From Nitrospira sp. (GTDB taxonomy: Bacteria; Nitrospirota; JACRHL01), in the NCBI GenBank assembly GCA_026994095.1, contig JALWRU010000452.1, positions 1-11,737 on the forward strand: a DNA stretch of 11,737 bases. Direction: 5' to 3'. The notes under the pieces are model-generated. The model was given only the letters and a program-made list of their open reading frames with translations. It was not told the origin of the DNA and did no database searches. A program made the position numbers and the translations under genes. Of the stretch, positions 1-6,527 are shown one piece after another; the first letter of the stretch is position 1, and the number at the start of each line of letters is the position of its first letter.

Positions 1-310
1 TGATATCCTGGTCGCTTCCGTTAAACCCGGCCACCTGGGTAAGGTCACGCCGATAACCAAAACCACCATTCCACTGGCCCAACTGAGGCAGCAGCAATCC
101 ACCCGCTACATTCAATTGATAGCTTTGTCCAAACTGGGTCTGGGTGGTGGTCGCAAACGAGGTGCTACTCTCCACCCGCGCGACATCAAAGCCGACGGAC
201 CCTCCCAAGGACAGGGCGTGCGCAGGTGTACCGCTGAAGCAGACGGCCCACACAAGTGCGCCGCCCGCCATATAACGGCCAACCTTTTGAACACAGGCAA
301 CCATAGCCAC
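1..310 (-). CDS. Probable outer-membrane beta-barrel protein, N-terminal part (cut by window edge)
   Basis: Only the first 103 codons lie in the window; the rest runs off the left edge. The predicted start is GTG at 310, seven bases after an AGGAA ribosome site (318-322); ATG at 304 is an in-frame alternative. The product opens with a signal peptide of about 32 residues ending in Ala-His-Ala. The mature part begins LSLGGSVGFDVARVES and shows alternating polar and hydrophobic residues, many Gly, Gln, Thr and aromatics, and no long hydrophobic helix, as in transmembrane beta-strands. It is the last visible gene of the minus-strand cytochrome operon, 30 bases after the parvulin-like gene. The context suggests a porin that could house or dock the cytochromes, with the folding protein upstream assisting it. 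The family cannot be named from this fragment; a periplasmic beta-rich protein is the alternative. Confidence 0.6.
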   Translation of the reverse strand, partial: MAMVACVQKVGRYMAGGALVWAVCFSGTPAHALSLGGSVGFDVARVESSTSFATTTQTQFGQSYQLNVAGGLLLPQLGQWNGGFGYRRDLTQVAGFNGSDQDI

Positions 311-340
311 ACAAGGGTTCCTGCCCACGTTGAGCACGGG

Positions 341-1399
341 CTACTCGGTAAACTTCAATTCCGCCTGCTCAACTAAATCGCTCAGCCACTGGTCGCGAGT
401 CTGCTGGCGCCGGGCGGCCAGCCACTCTTTTTCAAACAGGTCTCGATTTAGCTGCTCAAACGACAACTTGCGAGGAGGCACCTGCTTGCTCACATAAATG
501 AGTGCATAGCCGTATAACGTCCGAACCGGATCGCTAACCTCCCCCTCCTTCAACGAAAACGCAACTCGATCGACCTCCGCCATATCTGGCTGTCCCTGGT
601 GTACCAAACCAAGATCGACTGCTTGCGCCCCACCTGACTCCTTGACCGAATCACGTACGGCCTCGTAAGGCTCACCGCCTTGAATTAACTCTTTAAACGC
701 CTCCAGACGGACCTTGGCCTCTTCCCACGTAGCCTGGTCACTACTCGGATCCACCGGCACCATCAGATAACTGACGTTTGCCTGAGCCGGAATCCGAAAC
801 TTGTCCGGGTGTTCATCGTAGTATTTGCGCAACTCACTCTCTGTAGGAGGGGTGACCTTTGCCAATACCCGATTCATCATCTTTTGCTGCAGAATCTGGC
901 GCTTGAGACCTGCCTCGATCGTGGCCTCGTCCAGCCCTTCCCGCGCCAGCGCTGCCTGGTACATTTCCGGACTGGTGAAACGCCCCAGGATGCTTGCGCG
1001 CGCAGCCTGCATCTCGTCATCTGTAACCGACACACCCGATTTGACAGCCGCCTGAAAGACCAGTTCTTTCATGACCAACTCACGCACAACATCATCCAGA
1101 TGCTGCTGGGTCCGCTCGGCTGAGATAACCCCGTGACTGGTTGCCTTGGGAATTCGCAGGCTCAATTCCTGCTCAACATCCCCGGCGGTAATTGGTGTTC
1201 CGCCTACATACACCACCACGTCGTCAAGACGCGCCCCACGCTTTGCGTCAGCAGCACCCTTAGATGCTGCGTGAGCCGTGGTGGGCGGTGTAACTTCAAC
1301 CGCTTGAGGTGGTGCAGCATAGGCGTAGGTACCCCCGACGACCCCCAAAAGGATCGCCGGGAGTAACCCACCCCCGATGCACGCCAGGAGCCGACGCAT
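341..1399 (-). CDS. SurA/PrsA-like parvulin-type peptidyl-prolyl isomerase (PpiC family), possibly catalytically inactive
   Basis: A 352-residue exported folding factor. Residues 1-28 form a signal peptide (cleavage near AYA-AP). Residues about 60-200 are a helical SurA/PrsA-like N-terminal chaperone region (GGTPITAGDVEQEL is typical), about 204-305 the parvulin rotamase fold (KEGEVSDPVRTLYGYA), and a charged C-terminal helix follows. Parvulins normally carry His in the first strand (SHIL) and near the end (GYH or GFH); here these positions read SYLM (Tyr211) and GYA (Ala299). Isomerase activity is therefore doubtful, and a chaperone role is more likely. Start ATG 1399 has AGGAGG ten bases upstream (1410-1415). 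The gene lies 70 bases after the four-heme cytochrome gene and 30 bases before the barrel candidate, fitting a dedicated chaperone for outer-membrane or cytochrome partners. Family assignment is firm; client and activity are inferred. Confidence 0.88.
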   Translation of the reverse strand: MRRLLACIGGGLLPAILLGVVGGTYAYAAPPQAVEVTPPTTAHAASKGAADAKRGARLDDVVVYVGGTPITAGDVEQELSLRIPKATSHGVISAERTQQHLDDVVRELVMKELVFQAAVKSGVSVTDDEMQAARASILGRFTSPEMYQAALAREGLDEATIEAGLKRQILQQKMMNRVLAKVTPPTESELRKYYDEHPDKFRIPAQANVSYLMVPVDPSSDQATWEEAKVRLEAFKELIQGGEPYEAVRDSVKESGGAQAVDLGLVHQGQPDMAEVDRVAFSLKEGEVSDPVRTLYGYALIYVSKQVPPRKLSFEQLNRDLFEKEWLAARRQQTRDQWLSDLVEQAELKFTE

Positions 1400-1429
1400 T
1401 ACAGGCCGGCCTCCTGTTTGACCACCATT

Positions 1430-1451
1430 CTCAGCCCTCTAAAGGACTGAG
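1430..1451 (-). other. Intercistronic hairpin between the four-heme cytochrome and parvulin genes
   Basis: Read on the minus strand, CTCAGTCC and GGGCTGAG form an eight-pair stem with one G-U pair and a six-base loop. No T tract follows, so it is not an intrinsic terminator. It could stabilise or mark processing of the upstream cytochrome message, giving the four-heme cytochrome more transcript than the downstream genes. That role is inference. Confidence 0.4.
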
Positions 1452-1469
1452 CACCCAAATTCCTGTGAT

Positions 1470-2594
1470 TTACTTCTCGTGACACGAGAGGCAAATAGCA
1501 CTCTGGAAGTTGGGGTTATTGCTGATGTACTGCGTATCTGCAACATTGCCTGTTACAGCGGCCCAAGCGGTGTTACCACCACCGGAAACCAACTGAATCG
1601 AAGCACCGTTGGGGTCTGACACATTTGGCAGACGCAGGAACAGCGGACGCGGCGTATGCGGGTTGTGGCACGAGGCGCACTCCACATACTCAGTGTTGGC
1701 ACCGTTGGTCGGGTAGGCCCGAATACGGTCACGCACATCGGCGTTCAGCGTGTTGGCAGTACTTCTGGTGATCCAGGTAACACCCAGGCCGTTGGCCTTG
1801 CTGTTGTTGGTCGGGAAGTTTGCCACGATGGCAGCGAACTGCGGGTCCACCGGAGAGTTCGGCGAACCGTCCGGAATCTGCATGCTGATCGGATGATCAT
1901 CACTCAAATCCTGGGTGAGGTTCGGGAACGGCGCCATACCAAAGGTTGCCGCAAAGCCACCGGGGGCACCTGCGAAGAACTCCTGGTTGGTCTGGGGACC
2001 CAGGGTCGCATGGAAACACTGCTCATTCACCACAGCAGAACCCGGGACACAGTCGTCCCGCAGGGTTTCGCTCAGTGAGCCAGTCGCATCCACACCGTTC
2101 ACAGCGCCCGGATGGAACTTCATGCTCACGTCCGCACCCGGTACCACAGCCTTGTTGGCGGCGATAAACCCACCGGAACCCGGTGCGTTGATCAGCGAAT
2201 CGATGCCGACACTACCGTCATGGCACGACAGGCAGGCCAGCGAAACCCCCTGGGGCTTGGTGAACTGCTGACCATCGAAGTTCGGGCTGTCGTACATGGT
2301 GTAGACCGCCGCATCGTTCGGGAACGCGCGGTTCCACAGGGGTACCGCAGTGGAAGCAGTACTGGGACGGCCACCGTGCGGGGTATGGCAGAACACACAG
2401 ATCTCTGTGGTGTTCGTGGTGCTGTACCCGATATCCTGGTTAAGGAAAAAGTTATGTTTGGTATTTGCCACGTCCTCCGCAGGCAACACCTGCGTCGGCC
2501 ATGTCTGCGCCCATGCTGGCGCGCCACCTAACAGCACAACGCCGAGCGCTGCTGCCGTCAGGCCGGCTGACAGTAATTTGTTTTTGAGATTCAT
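1470..2594 (-). CDS. Exported tetraheme c-type cytochrome (doubled-CXXCH family)
   Basis: A 374-residue periplasmic or outer-membrane-associated electron carrier. Signal peptide 1-29 (APAWA-Q). Four heme sites: CVFCH (66-70), CLSCH (121-125), CASCH (306-310) and CLSCH (368-372); the protein ends two residues after the last. CVFCHTPH and CASCHNPH are typical of the doubled-CXXCH cytochromes. It is a paralog of the five-heme protein two genes upstream: shared blocks are LWNR, YDSPNFD, SLACLSCHDG, DDHPISM and the terminal CHEK, and 19 bases are identical at 2227-2245 and 4165-4183. Where the paralog has its third heme, this one has a CX10CFH stretch (182-195) that is not a standard heme site. 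ATG 2594 overlaps the preceding stop (ATGA) and has a strong AAGGAGGT site at 2603-2610, suggesting high expression. Partners and potential are unknown. Confidence 0.92.
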   Translation of the reverse strand: MNLKNKLLSAGLTAAALGVVLLGGAPAWAQTWPTQVLPAEDVANTKHNFFLNQDIGYSTTNTTEICVFCHTPHGGRPSTASTAVPLWNRAFPNDAAVYTMYDSPNFDGQQFTKPQGVSLACLSCHDGSVGIDSLINAPGSGGFIAANKAVVPGADVSMKFHPGAVNGVDATGSLSETLRDDCVPGSAVVNEQCFHATLGPQTNQEFFAGAPGGFAATFGMAPFPNLTQDLSDDHPISMQIPDGSPNSPVDPQFAAIVANFPTNNSKANGLGVTWITRSTANTLNADVRDRIRAYPTNGANTEYVECASCHNPHTPRPLFLRLPNVSDPNGASIQLVSGGGNTAWAAVTGNVADTQYISNNPNFQSAICLSCHEK

Positions 2595-3709
2595 CCGCCT
2601 GGACCTCCTTGATTGTTGGACTGATGGTCAAACGCCACTGGCTCTCCAGTGTGCGTCGGGGTTGTTTCGGCCGGGGGGGGCGTGCTGTCCCCCTCGTACC
2701 GAATCAATTGGTAAACGTTGATACGTTTATTAAACTGGTCGGCGATATAAATGGTGTCATCCGGCCCCATGTCCATGCCCGCAGGCATCCAGAACTGGCC
2801 CGGACCTGCGCCCATTTCACCGAAGAACAGCAGCAGCCGCCCGCTGCCGTCAAAAATCTGCACGTTGTTAAAAGCGGCATCGGCAACAAACACGTTACCG
2901 CTGGAATCAACCGCCACCCCCTTCGGTTTGGAAAATTGACCAAAGCCCCGGCCTACGCCGCCGAACTTCCACAAAAACTCGCCGGACGGGTTAAATACCT
3001 GCACCCGGAAGTTCAGCATATCCACTACGTAGACATTGCCGTCCTTGCCGACCGCTATATTGGTGGGCCAGTTGAATGAGCCATCTTCCGGGCCGTGATT
3101 GCCAAACGACGATACAAAATTGCCGTCCCGGTCAAACACCACTACCTTATGGGCCTTGGTATCCACCACATAGACCCGGTTACGGTCGCTATCGACCGAC
3201 ACACCGACCGGTTTCACCAGATGTTCGCGACCACCAAACGCGTTGAGGTACTGGCCGTCGTGGTCATACACCACGATGCGGGCCTGGCTGGAGTCGGACA
3301 CGTAAATACGACCGCTGTCATCCGAACTGACCGACACCGGCTGCGATAGCACACCGCGCCCATCCACCCCTAAAATCCAGAACGACTTGGCGGCAAAATC
3401 AAATACCAGCACCTTGTGCCAGCCGGTATCCGCCACAAACAACCGCCCGTCCTTGTCCACATGGACGCCATAGGGTTTGGTCATGCCGGTCAGGCTTTCG
3501 CCGCCCAACAACTTGTTCACCAGCCCGAAGGACTTTTTGCCCTCCACGTCACCGCTGGAACTGATTGAACGAACAAACTTGATACGCGGCTTGTCTGGCG
3601 GCAACGGCCATACCACATCGACCTGGGATGCCTGCCGGGTGCTGGCGCAACCGATGGCCACCACCGCAACCAGCAGCAGCATCAGGATGTTGGTAACGCT
3701 ATTTTTCAT
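2591..3709 (-). CDS. NHL-repeat six-bladed beta-propeller lipoprotein
   Basis: A 372-residue lipoprotein. The signal MKNSVTNILMLLLVAVVAIG ends at a lipobox Cys21; the next residue is Ala, not Asp, so outer-membrane sorting is expected. Six NHL repeats span about residues 75-335 (for example KPYGVHVDKDGRLFVADTG and WPTNIAVGKDGNVYVVD), enough for a closed six-bladed propeller. A Pro/Thr/Gly-rich tail follows. NHL propellers bind partners and rarely catalyse; no active site is visible. Lying between two multiheme cytochrome genes, it probably acts as a scaffold or docking protein at the outer membrane (inference). Its ATG lies inside the last heme codon of the upstream cytochrome gene (11-base overlap) with no clear ribosome site, so translation is probably coupled. 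Its last codons, for QGGPGG, carry the ribosome site of the next gene. Confidence 0.9.
   Translation of the reverse strand: MKNSVTNILMLLLVAVVAIGCASTRQASQVDVVWPLPPDKPRIKFVRSISSSGDVEGKKSFGLVNKLLGGESLTGMTKPYGVHVDKDGRLFVADTGWHKVLVFDFAAKSFWILGVDGRGVLSQPVSVSSDDSGRIYVSDSSQARIVVYDHDGQYLNAFGGREHLVKPVGVSVDSDRNRVYVVDTKAHKVVVFDRDGNFVSSFGNHGPEDGSFNWPTNIAVGKDGNVYVVDMLNFRVQVFNPSGEFLWKFGGVGRGFGQFSKPKGVAVDSSGNVFVADAAFNNVQIFDGSGRLLLFFGEMGAGPGQFWMPAGMDMGPDDTIYIADQFNKRINVYQLIRYEGDSTPPPAETTPTHTGEPVAFDHQSNNQGGPGG
2603..2610 (-). promoter_or_regulatory. Strong ribosome binding site of the tetraheme cytochrome, inside the NHL gene
   Basis: On the minus strand this reads AAGGAGGT, a full match to the anti-Shine-Dalgarno core, eight bases before ATG 2594. 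It sits in the last codons of the NHL lipoprotein gene and fixes the start of the cytochrome gene. It is much stronger than the sites of the upstream genes. Confidence 0.85.
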
Positions 3710-4499
3710 GACAGGTCAAACACAAGGCACTGCCCTTATTGGACACACGCAAAAATGGGTCTCGCCCTTCCGAATTGTCTTCGTCCGGGTTATGGATGTC
3801 GTGGCAGGTGGCACACTGTACCTTGTTGCCCTCATAGGTCTGTATACCGTTGGTAAAGGCACGCCCACCGTCCTTCTTTGTAATCGTCGGCTGAATAAAC
3901 TGCGGGTCCTTTTCGCGGGTGGGATACACCATCGAGATGGGGTGGTCGTCACGCAAATCCTGCGACAGATAACGGACTGTGGCGTCGTGGGCCGCGTTTA
4001 CACCGCCAATTCCACCATCACCCCGACTGTGGCACTTTGCGCAAGACTGGCTACCCCGCCCCGCTTTGGTCGCATCCATCCGGTAATGAACCTTTGAATC
4101 AGACCAGCCATGATAGGCAGGTTTGCGTCGAATGTCATCCACACTAATCGTGCCGTCATGACAAGACAGGCAGGCCAGCGAAATTCCGTCCGGTCCATTT
4201 AACACAGTGGAGTCGAAGTTGGGGCTGTCGTACAACTGGTATCCGGCCGAATCGGGCAGGTTGCGGTTCCACAAGGGGGCTACCGCACTGGCGTTGTGAG
4301 GGGTGTGGCAATAGATGCACGCCTCACGGTAGTCATTAAAGGTGAACCCCTGCATCGGGCCACTGGTAGAGCCGTTATAACCGCGCTGGTTAAAGAAGCT
4401 CAAATCGTGGCGCGAGCCGATAATCGAATCGCCCAACGCACTACTCGACCAGATGAGCGCCGTCACCAGCAATAACCCCATGGTCACGGTAGCGCGCAT
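3699..4499 (-). CDS. Exported pentaheme c-type cytochrome (doubled-CXXCH family)
   Basis: A 266-residue electron carrier with a signal peptide of about 23 residues (SSSALG-DS). Five CXXCH sites: CIYCH (61-65), CLSCH (110-114), CAKCH (153-157), CATCH (229-233) and CLTCH (260-264). The chain ends two residues after the fifth site. Further His residues (for example in HTPH, HDIH and DDHPISM) are candidates for distal ligands. It is the shorter paralog of the tetraheme protein at 1470-2594 and keeps a third heme that the other lacks. The start ATG lies two bases after the stop of the propeller gene, with only a weak GGCGGG element upstream; the end overlaps the NHL gene by 11 bases, so the genes are co-transcribed. 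Likely a periplasmic or outer-membrane-associated step in the electron path. Exact partners are unknown. Confidence 0.92.
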   Translation of the reverse strand: MRATVTMGLLLVTALIWSSSALGDSIIGSRHDLSFFNQRGYNGSTSGPMQGFTFNDYREACIYCHTPHNASAVAPLWNRNLPDSAGYQLYDSPNFDSTVLNGPDGISLACLSCHDGTISVDDIRRKPAYHGWSDSKVHYRMDATKAGRGSQSCAKCHSRGDGGIGGVNAAHDATVRYLSQDLRDDHPISMVYPTREKDPQFIQPTITKKDGGRAFTNGIQTYEGNKVQCATCHDIHNPDEDNSEGRDPFLRVSNKGSALCLTCHEK

Positions 4500-4501
4500 G
4501 A

Positions 4502-5680
4502 TTATGCCCGCCCTGCCGACATCAATAACGGGTCACGACTGTCCAGACGGCTGACCCCTGCCATGGTGCCAAACCATTTACGACCCGCCGTATCCACCGC
4601 TACCGTAAAGACCGAGTCGGATACCAGCCCGTCGGCCTCTTGATAGGTGTGCCAACGACCCTTTTGATAGACACTGACCCCACCATCAGTGGTAGCCCAC
4701 AGGGTGCCGTCCGTATCCGCATACAGGTCGGTCACAAAGTTTCCGCCCAGGCCATCAGCCTTGGTATAGGTCGTCCAGGAGGACCCGTCAAAACGTGACA
4801 GACCAGCACCCCAGGTCCCAAACCACTTGTTACCGGCGCCGTCCACCAGCGCGCTCAATACATAATTGGGGTTGTACCCATCCGCCGACTTGCCGGGCGT
4901 CTGCCGGTGATGGCGGCTGGGGTTGCCCACCACCTCGTACCCTTTGACCTGGGTCGGGCTCGCACCCAAACCGTCCGCATGGGTGTAACGGGTCCACTGG
5001 CTGCCATTAAATGAAGAGACGCCACCCTCGGTACCCAGCCACAGGGTGCCAGCGTCATCCTGCACCATGGCGTAGACCCAGTCGTCGGCCAGCCCGTCAC
5101 GGGTGGTATAGGTGCGCCAGGACTGCCCGTCAAAATGCGACAGACCGCTCCAGGTAGCCACCCAGTACCCCTCGCCACGGTTGTCGGCGAGGGTCTTGTA
5201 AACAAACGGATCGCCCAGATCGGGCACATTGAAATGGTGCCACTCTCCGCCGGTGCTGTAGTGCATCAGACCACCGCCGTGGGTACCGACCCACAGACCA
5301 CCGTCCGGCGCCAGATCCAGCGACATAATATTATTGGAGAACAGACCGTTGGCATTGTCGTAGCGGGCCACGATCGCATCTTTGGCCAGGTTGTAACGCA
5401 ACAGGCCGCCTTCAGTGCCGACCCACACCTCACCATCACGAAACGCCAGGGCATGCACACTGCTGTTGATCTCGAAGTTGGTCCAGTAAGTTGCGCCGGG
5501 TGCGTGGGGTCCATCGGTGGTGGCGGCAGAACCGGCCACCGCAGACATTTTTTTATCTTGCTCATTCACCGACGGAGCAGTGCTCGATTGTGAACAACCG
5601 TGAACAAAACCGGTCGTCATCACCAGCAATAATCCCGTCATCGCAACGGAAATCGGGCGATATAAGGAATTATTTTTCAC
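4502..5680 (-). CDS. Two-component-regulator-type beta-propeller lipoprotein
   Basis: A 392-residue lipoprotein when started at GTG 5680, which gives a compact lipoprotein signal (Lys and Arg, hydrophobic core, GFVHGC with Cys29). TTG 5719 is an in-frame alternative that would place 13 extra residues, including two Asp/Glu and three Trp, before the signal. The mature part is made of repeats of the Reg_prop type, such as VWVGTEGGLLRYN, LWVGTHGGGLMHY, LWLGTEGGVSSFNG and KWFGTWGAGLSRFDG, each with aromatic-rich TYT.ADGL linkers; about seven blades. These propellers usually form the sensory part of hybrid histidine kinases, but no kinase, membrane-spanning or response domain is present here. A His-rich insertion (PSRHHRQTPGK) interrupts two blades. 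It is the first gene of the minus operon. Probably a periplasm- or surface-facing docking or structural lipoprotein; the function is inferred. Confidence 0.85.
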   Translation of the reverse strand: MKNNSLYRPISVAMTGLLLVMTTGFVHGCSQSSTAPSVNEQDKKMSAVAGSAATTDGPHAPGATYWTNFEINSSVHALAFRDGEVWVGTEGGLLRYNLAKDAIVARYDNANGLFSNNIMSLDLAPDGGLWVGTHGGGLMHYSTGGEWHHFNVPDLGDPFVYKTLADNRGEGYWVATWSGLSHFDGQSWRTYTTRDGLADDWVYAMVQDDAGTLWLGTEGGVSSFNGSQWTRYTHADGLGASPTQVKGYEVVGNPSRHHRQTPGKSADGYNPNYVLSALVDGAGNKWFGTWGAGLSRFDGSSWTTYTKADGLGGNFVTDLYADTDGTLWATTDGGVSVYQKGRWHTYQEADGLVSDSVFTVAVDTAGRKWFGTMAGVSRLDSRDPLLMSAGRA

Positions 5681-5745
5681 AGGATACCCACGATCGGACC
5701 ATTCACTCCAGACCCACAAACCAATACTTTCACCACCATCGGCGC

Positions 5746-5774
5746 ATGCTACGGCTCCCCACAGAAGGAGTCAA
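5746..5774 (-). promoter_or_regulatory. Predicted sigma70 promoter of the minus-strand cytochrome operon
   Basis: On the minus strand, TTGACT (5774-5769) and TAGCAT (5751-5746) are separated by 17 bases: five of six and four of six consensus matches at ideal spacing. Transcription would start near 5739, leaving a leader of about 58 bases before GTG 5680. It is the best-placed promoter I found for the propeller, cytochrome, NHL, cytochrome, parvulin and barrel operon. Confidence 0.5.
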
Positions 5775-5985
5775 GCGCCCGCACAAAGGCTCGCGTACTA
5801 CACAATTTGAGACCACGGCCAGCATAGCTGTCAGTTCGCCTCACTGATCAAAGCCCGAACACCTATGAACATGGGCTTACCTGAAATCTCAGCAAGAATT
5901 ATGCAAAGTCGATACCGAACCAGGCTCGCCAACAGATCTCCCCACTCCGGTGACTGCCGACAAACCTCATCGAATAAACCGACGC

Positions 5986-6015
5986 TTGACAGGTACGCGC
6001 CAAGCTTGATACAAC
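5986..6015 (+). promoter_or_regulatory. Predicted sigma70 promoter of the triheme cytochrome operon
   Basis: A perfect TTGACA (5986-5991) is followed after 18 bases by TACAAC (6010-6015), preceded by TGA in the extended -10 position. Transcription would start near 6022, giving a leader of about 93 bases before ATG 6115. Confidence 0.5.
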
Positions 6016-6024
6016 GACGGCGTT

Positions 6025-6039
6025 TTCCAAACGTTGGAA
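6025..6039. promoter_or_regulatory. Perfect inverted repeat at the predicted transcription start (operator candidate)
   Basis: TTCCAA-ACG-TTGGAA, six-base arms with a three-base centre, begins about three bases after the predicted start of the triheme operon. Its position fits a repressor site or a short leader hairpin. I do not recognise it as the site of a known regulator. Confidence 0.35.
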
Positions 6040-6058
6040 GTCTGTTTGTTTGCCAAAA

Positions 6059-6099
6059 ACCGTTGAATACGGTCTGTTGCGCGTTTTGTTGTTCAGACC
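6059..6099 (+). promoter_or_regulatory. Two mutually exclusive leader hairpins before the first triheme cytochrome gene
   Basis: ACCGT (6059-6063) pairs with ACGGT (6069-6073). GGTCTG (6071-6076) pairs with CAGACC (6094-6099). The two share the bases GGT at 6071-6073, so only one can form at a time. The second ends five bases before the ribosome site of the triheme gene (GAGG, 6105-6108). A translational switch is possible but unproven. Confidence 0.25.
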
Positions 6100-6114
6100 A
6101 CAGTGAGGCTAACG

Positions 6115-6492
6115 ATGAAGAAGAGGCCCTTTGCCTTTGTTCTTGTGCTTGTGTTGTTGAGTGTCGGCTTTTTCTTGCTCGTCGATCGCCAACCTTCCCA
6201 GGCGGAATATGGGGACATCACCCTGAACCGTCATGCAGAAAAGGCGGGGATGCCGCCAGTGGTGTTTCCCCACTGGTTCCATCGCATCCGCTTTAAATGC
6301 AAGGTGTGTCACCCGGCCATCTTTGAGATGCGTGCCGGATCGAACGACATCACCATGAAGAAGATTGTGAGTAAGCAGTTCTGCGGGCGTTGCCATAACG
6401 GCACCATCTCGTGGCCGCCGCTGTACTGCGATCGCTGCCACGCCGGTAAGAGTGATGTGACCATTCCGAAGGCCCGCGGCTTCGTAAAATAG
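6115..6492 (+). CDS. Small periplasmic triheme cytochrome, c7 type
   Basis: A 125-residue exported cytochrome. ATG 6115 is chosen over GTG 6103 because the latter overlaps the GTGAGG ribosome site, which lies six bases before the ATG. Residues 1-30 are a signal peptide (PSQA-EY). Three heme sites follow: CKVCH (62-66), CGRCH (90-94) and CDRCH (105-109). His40, His53 and His56 (FPHWFH) are the likely distal ligands, matching the bis-His pattern of c7/PpcA-like proteins. The mature size of about 95 residues is close to the roughly 70 of classical c7 plus a short N-terminal strand. Such proteins shuttle electrons through the periplasm between inner- and outer-membrane partners. It is the first gene of the plus operon, 35 bases before its longer paralog, and divergent from the pentaheme operon. 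Role by family; partners inferred. Confidence 0.92.
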   Translation: MKKRPFAFVLVLVLLSVGFFLLVDRQPSQAEYGDITLNRHAEKAGMPPVVFPHWFHRIRFKCKVCHPAIFEMRAGSNDITMKKIVSKQFCGRCHNGTISWPPLYCDRCHAGKSDVTIPKARGFVK

Positions 6493-6527
6493 CTTCGTTT
6501 GTTGTTGTTTTGTCAGAGGATAGTACG

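Larger units (their letters stand above)
5681..6114. promoter_or_regulatory. Divergent intergenic control region between the two cytochrome operons
   Basis: 434 bases without a convincing gene. It holds one predicted promoter for each operon (minus near 5746-5774, plus near 5986-6015), several inverted repeats in the plus leader, and about 200 bases between the promoters (5775-5985) in which I see no clear motif. Open frames crossing it lack ribosome sites and protein-like composition. The shared region suggests both operons respond to the same signal, but no named regulator site (Fnr, ArcA, Fur) is evident. Confidence 0.6.

Noticed and set aside
2009..2052. CX10CFH in the tetraheme protein as a fifth heme site
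   Set aside because: Heme attachment needs Cys directly followed by His at the second Cys; here Phe intervenes, so it is treated as a lost or altered site.
5865..6296. Plus-strand frame of 143 codons crossing the divergent control region into the first triheme gene
   Set aside because: It runs through the predicted promoter and out of frame with the cytochrome, lacks a ribosome site and shows no domain-like sequence.
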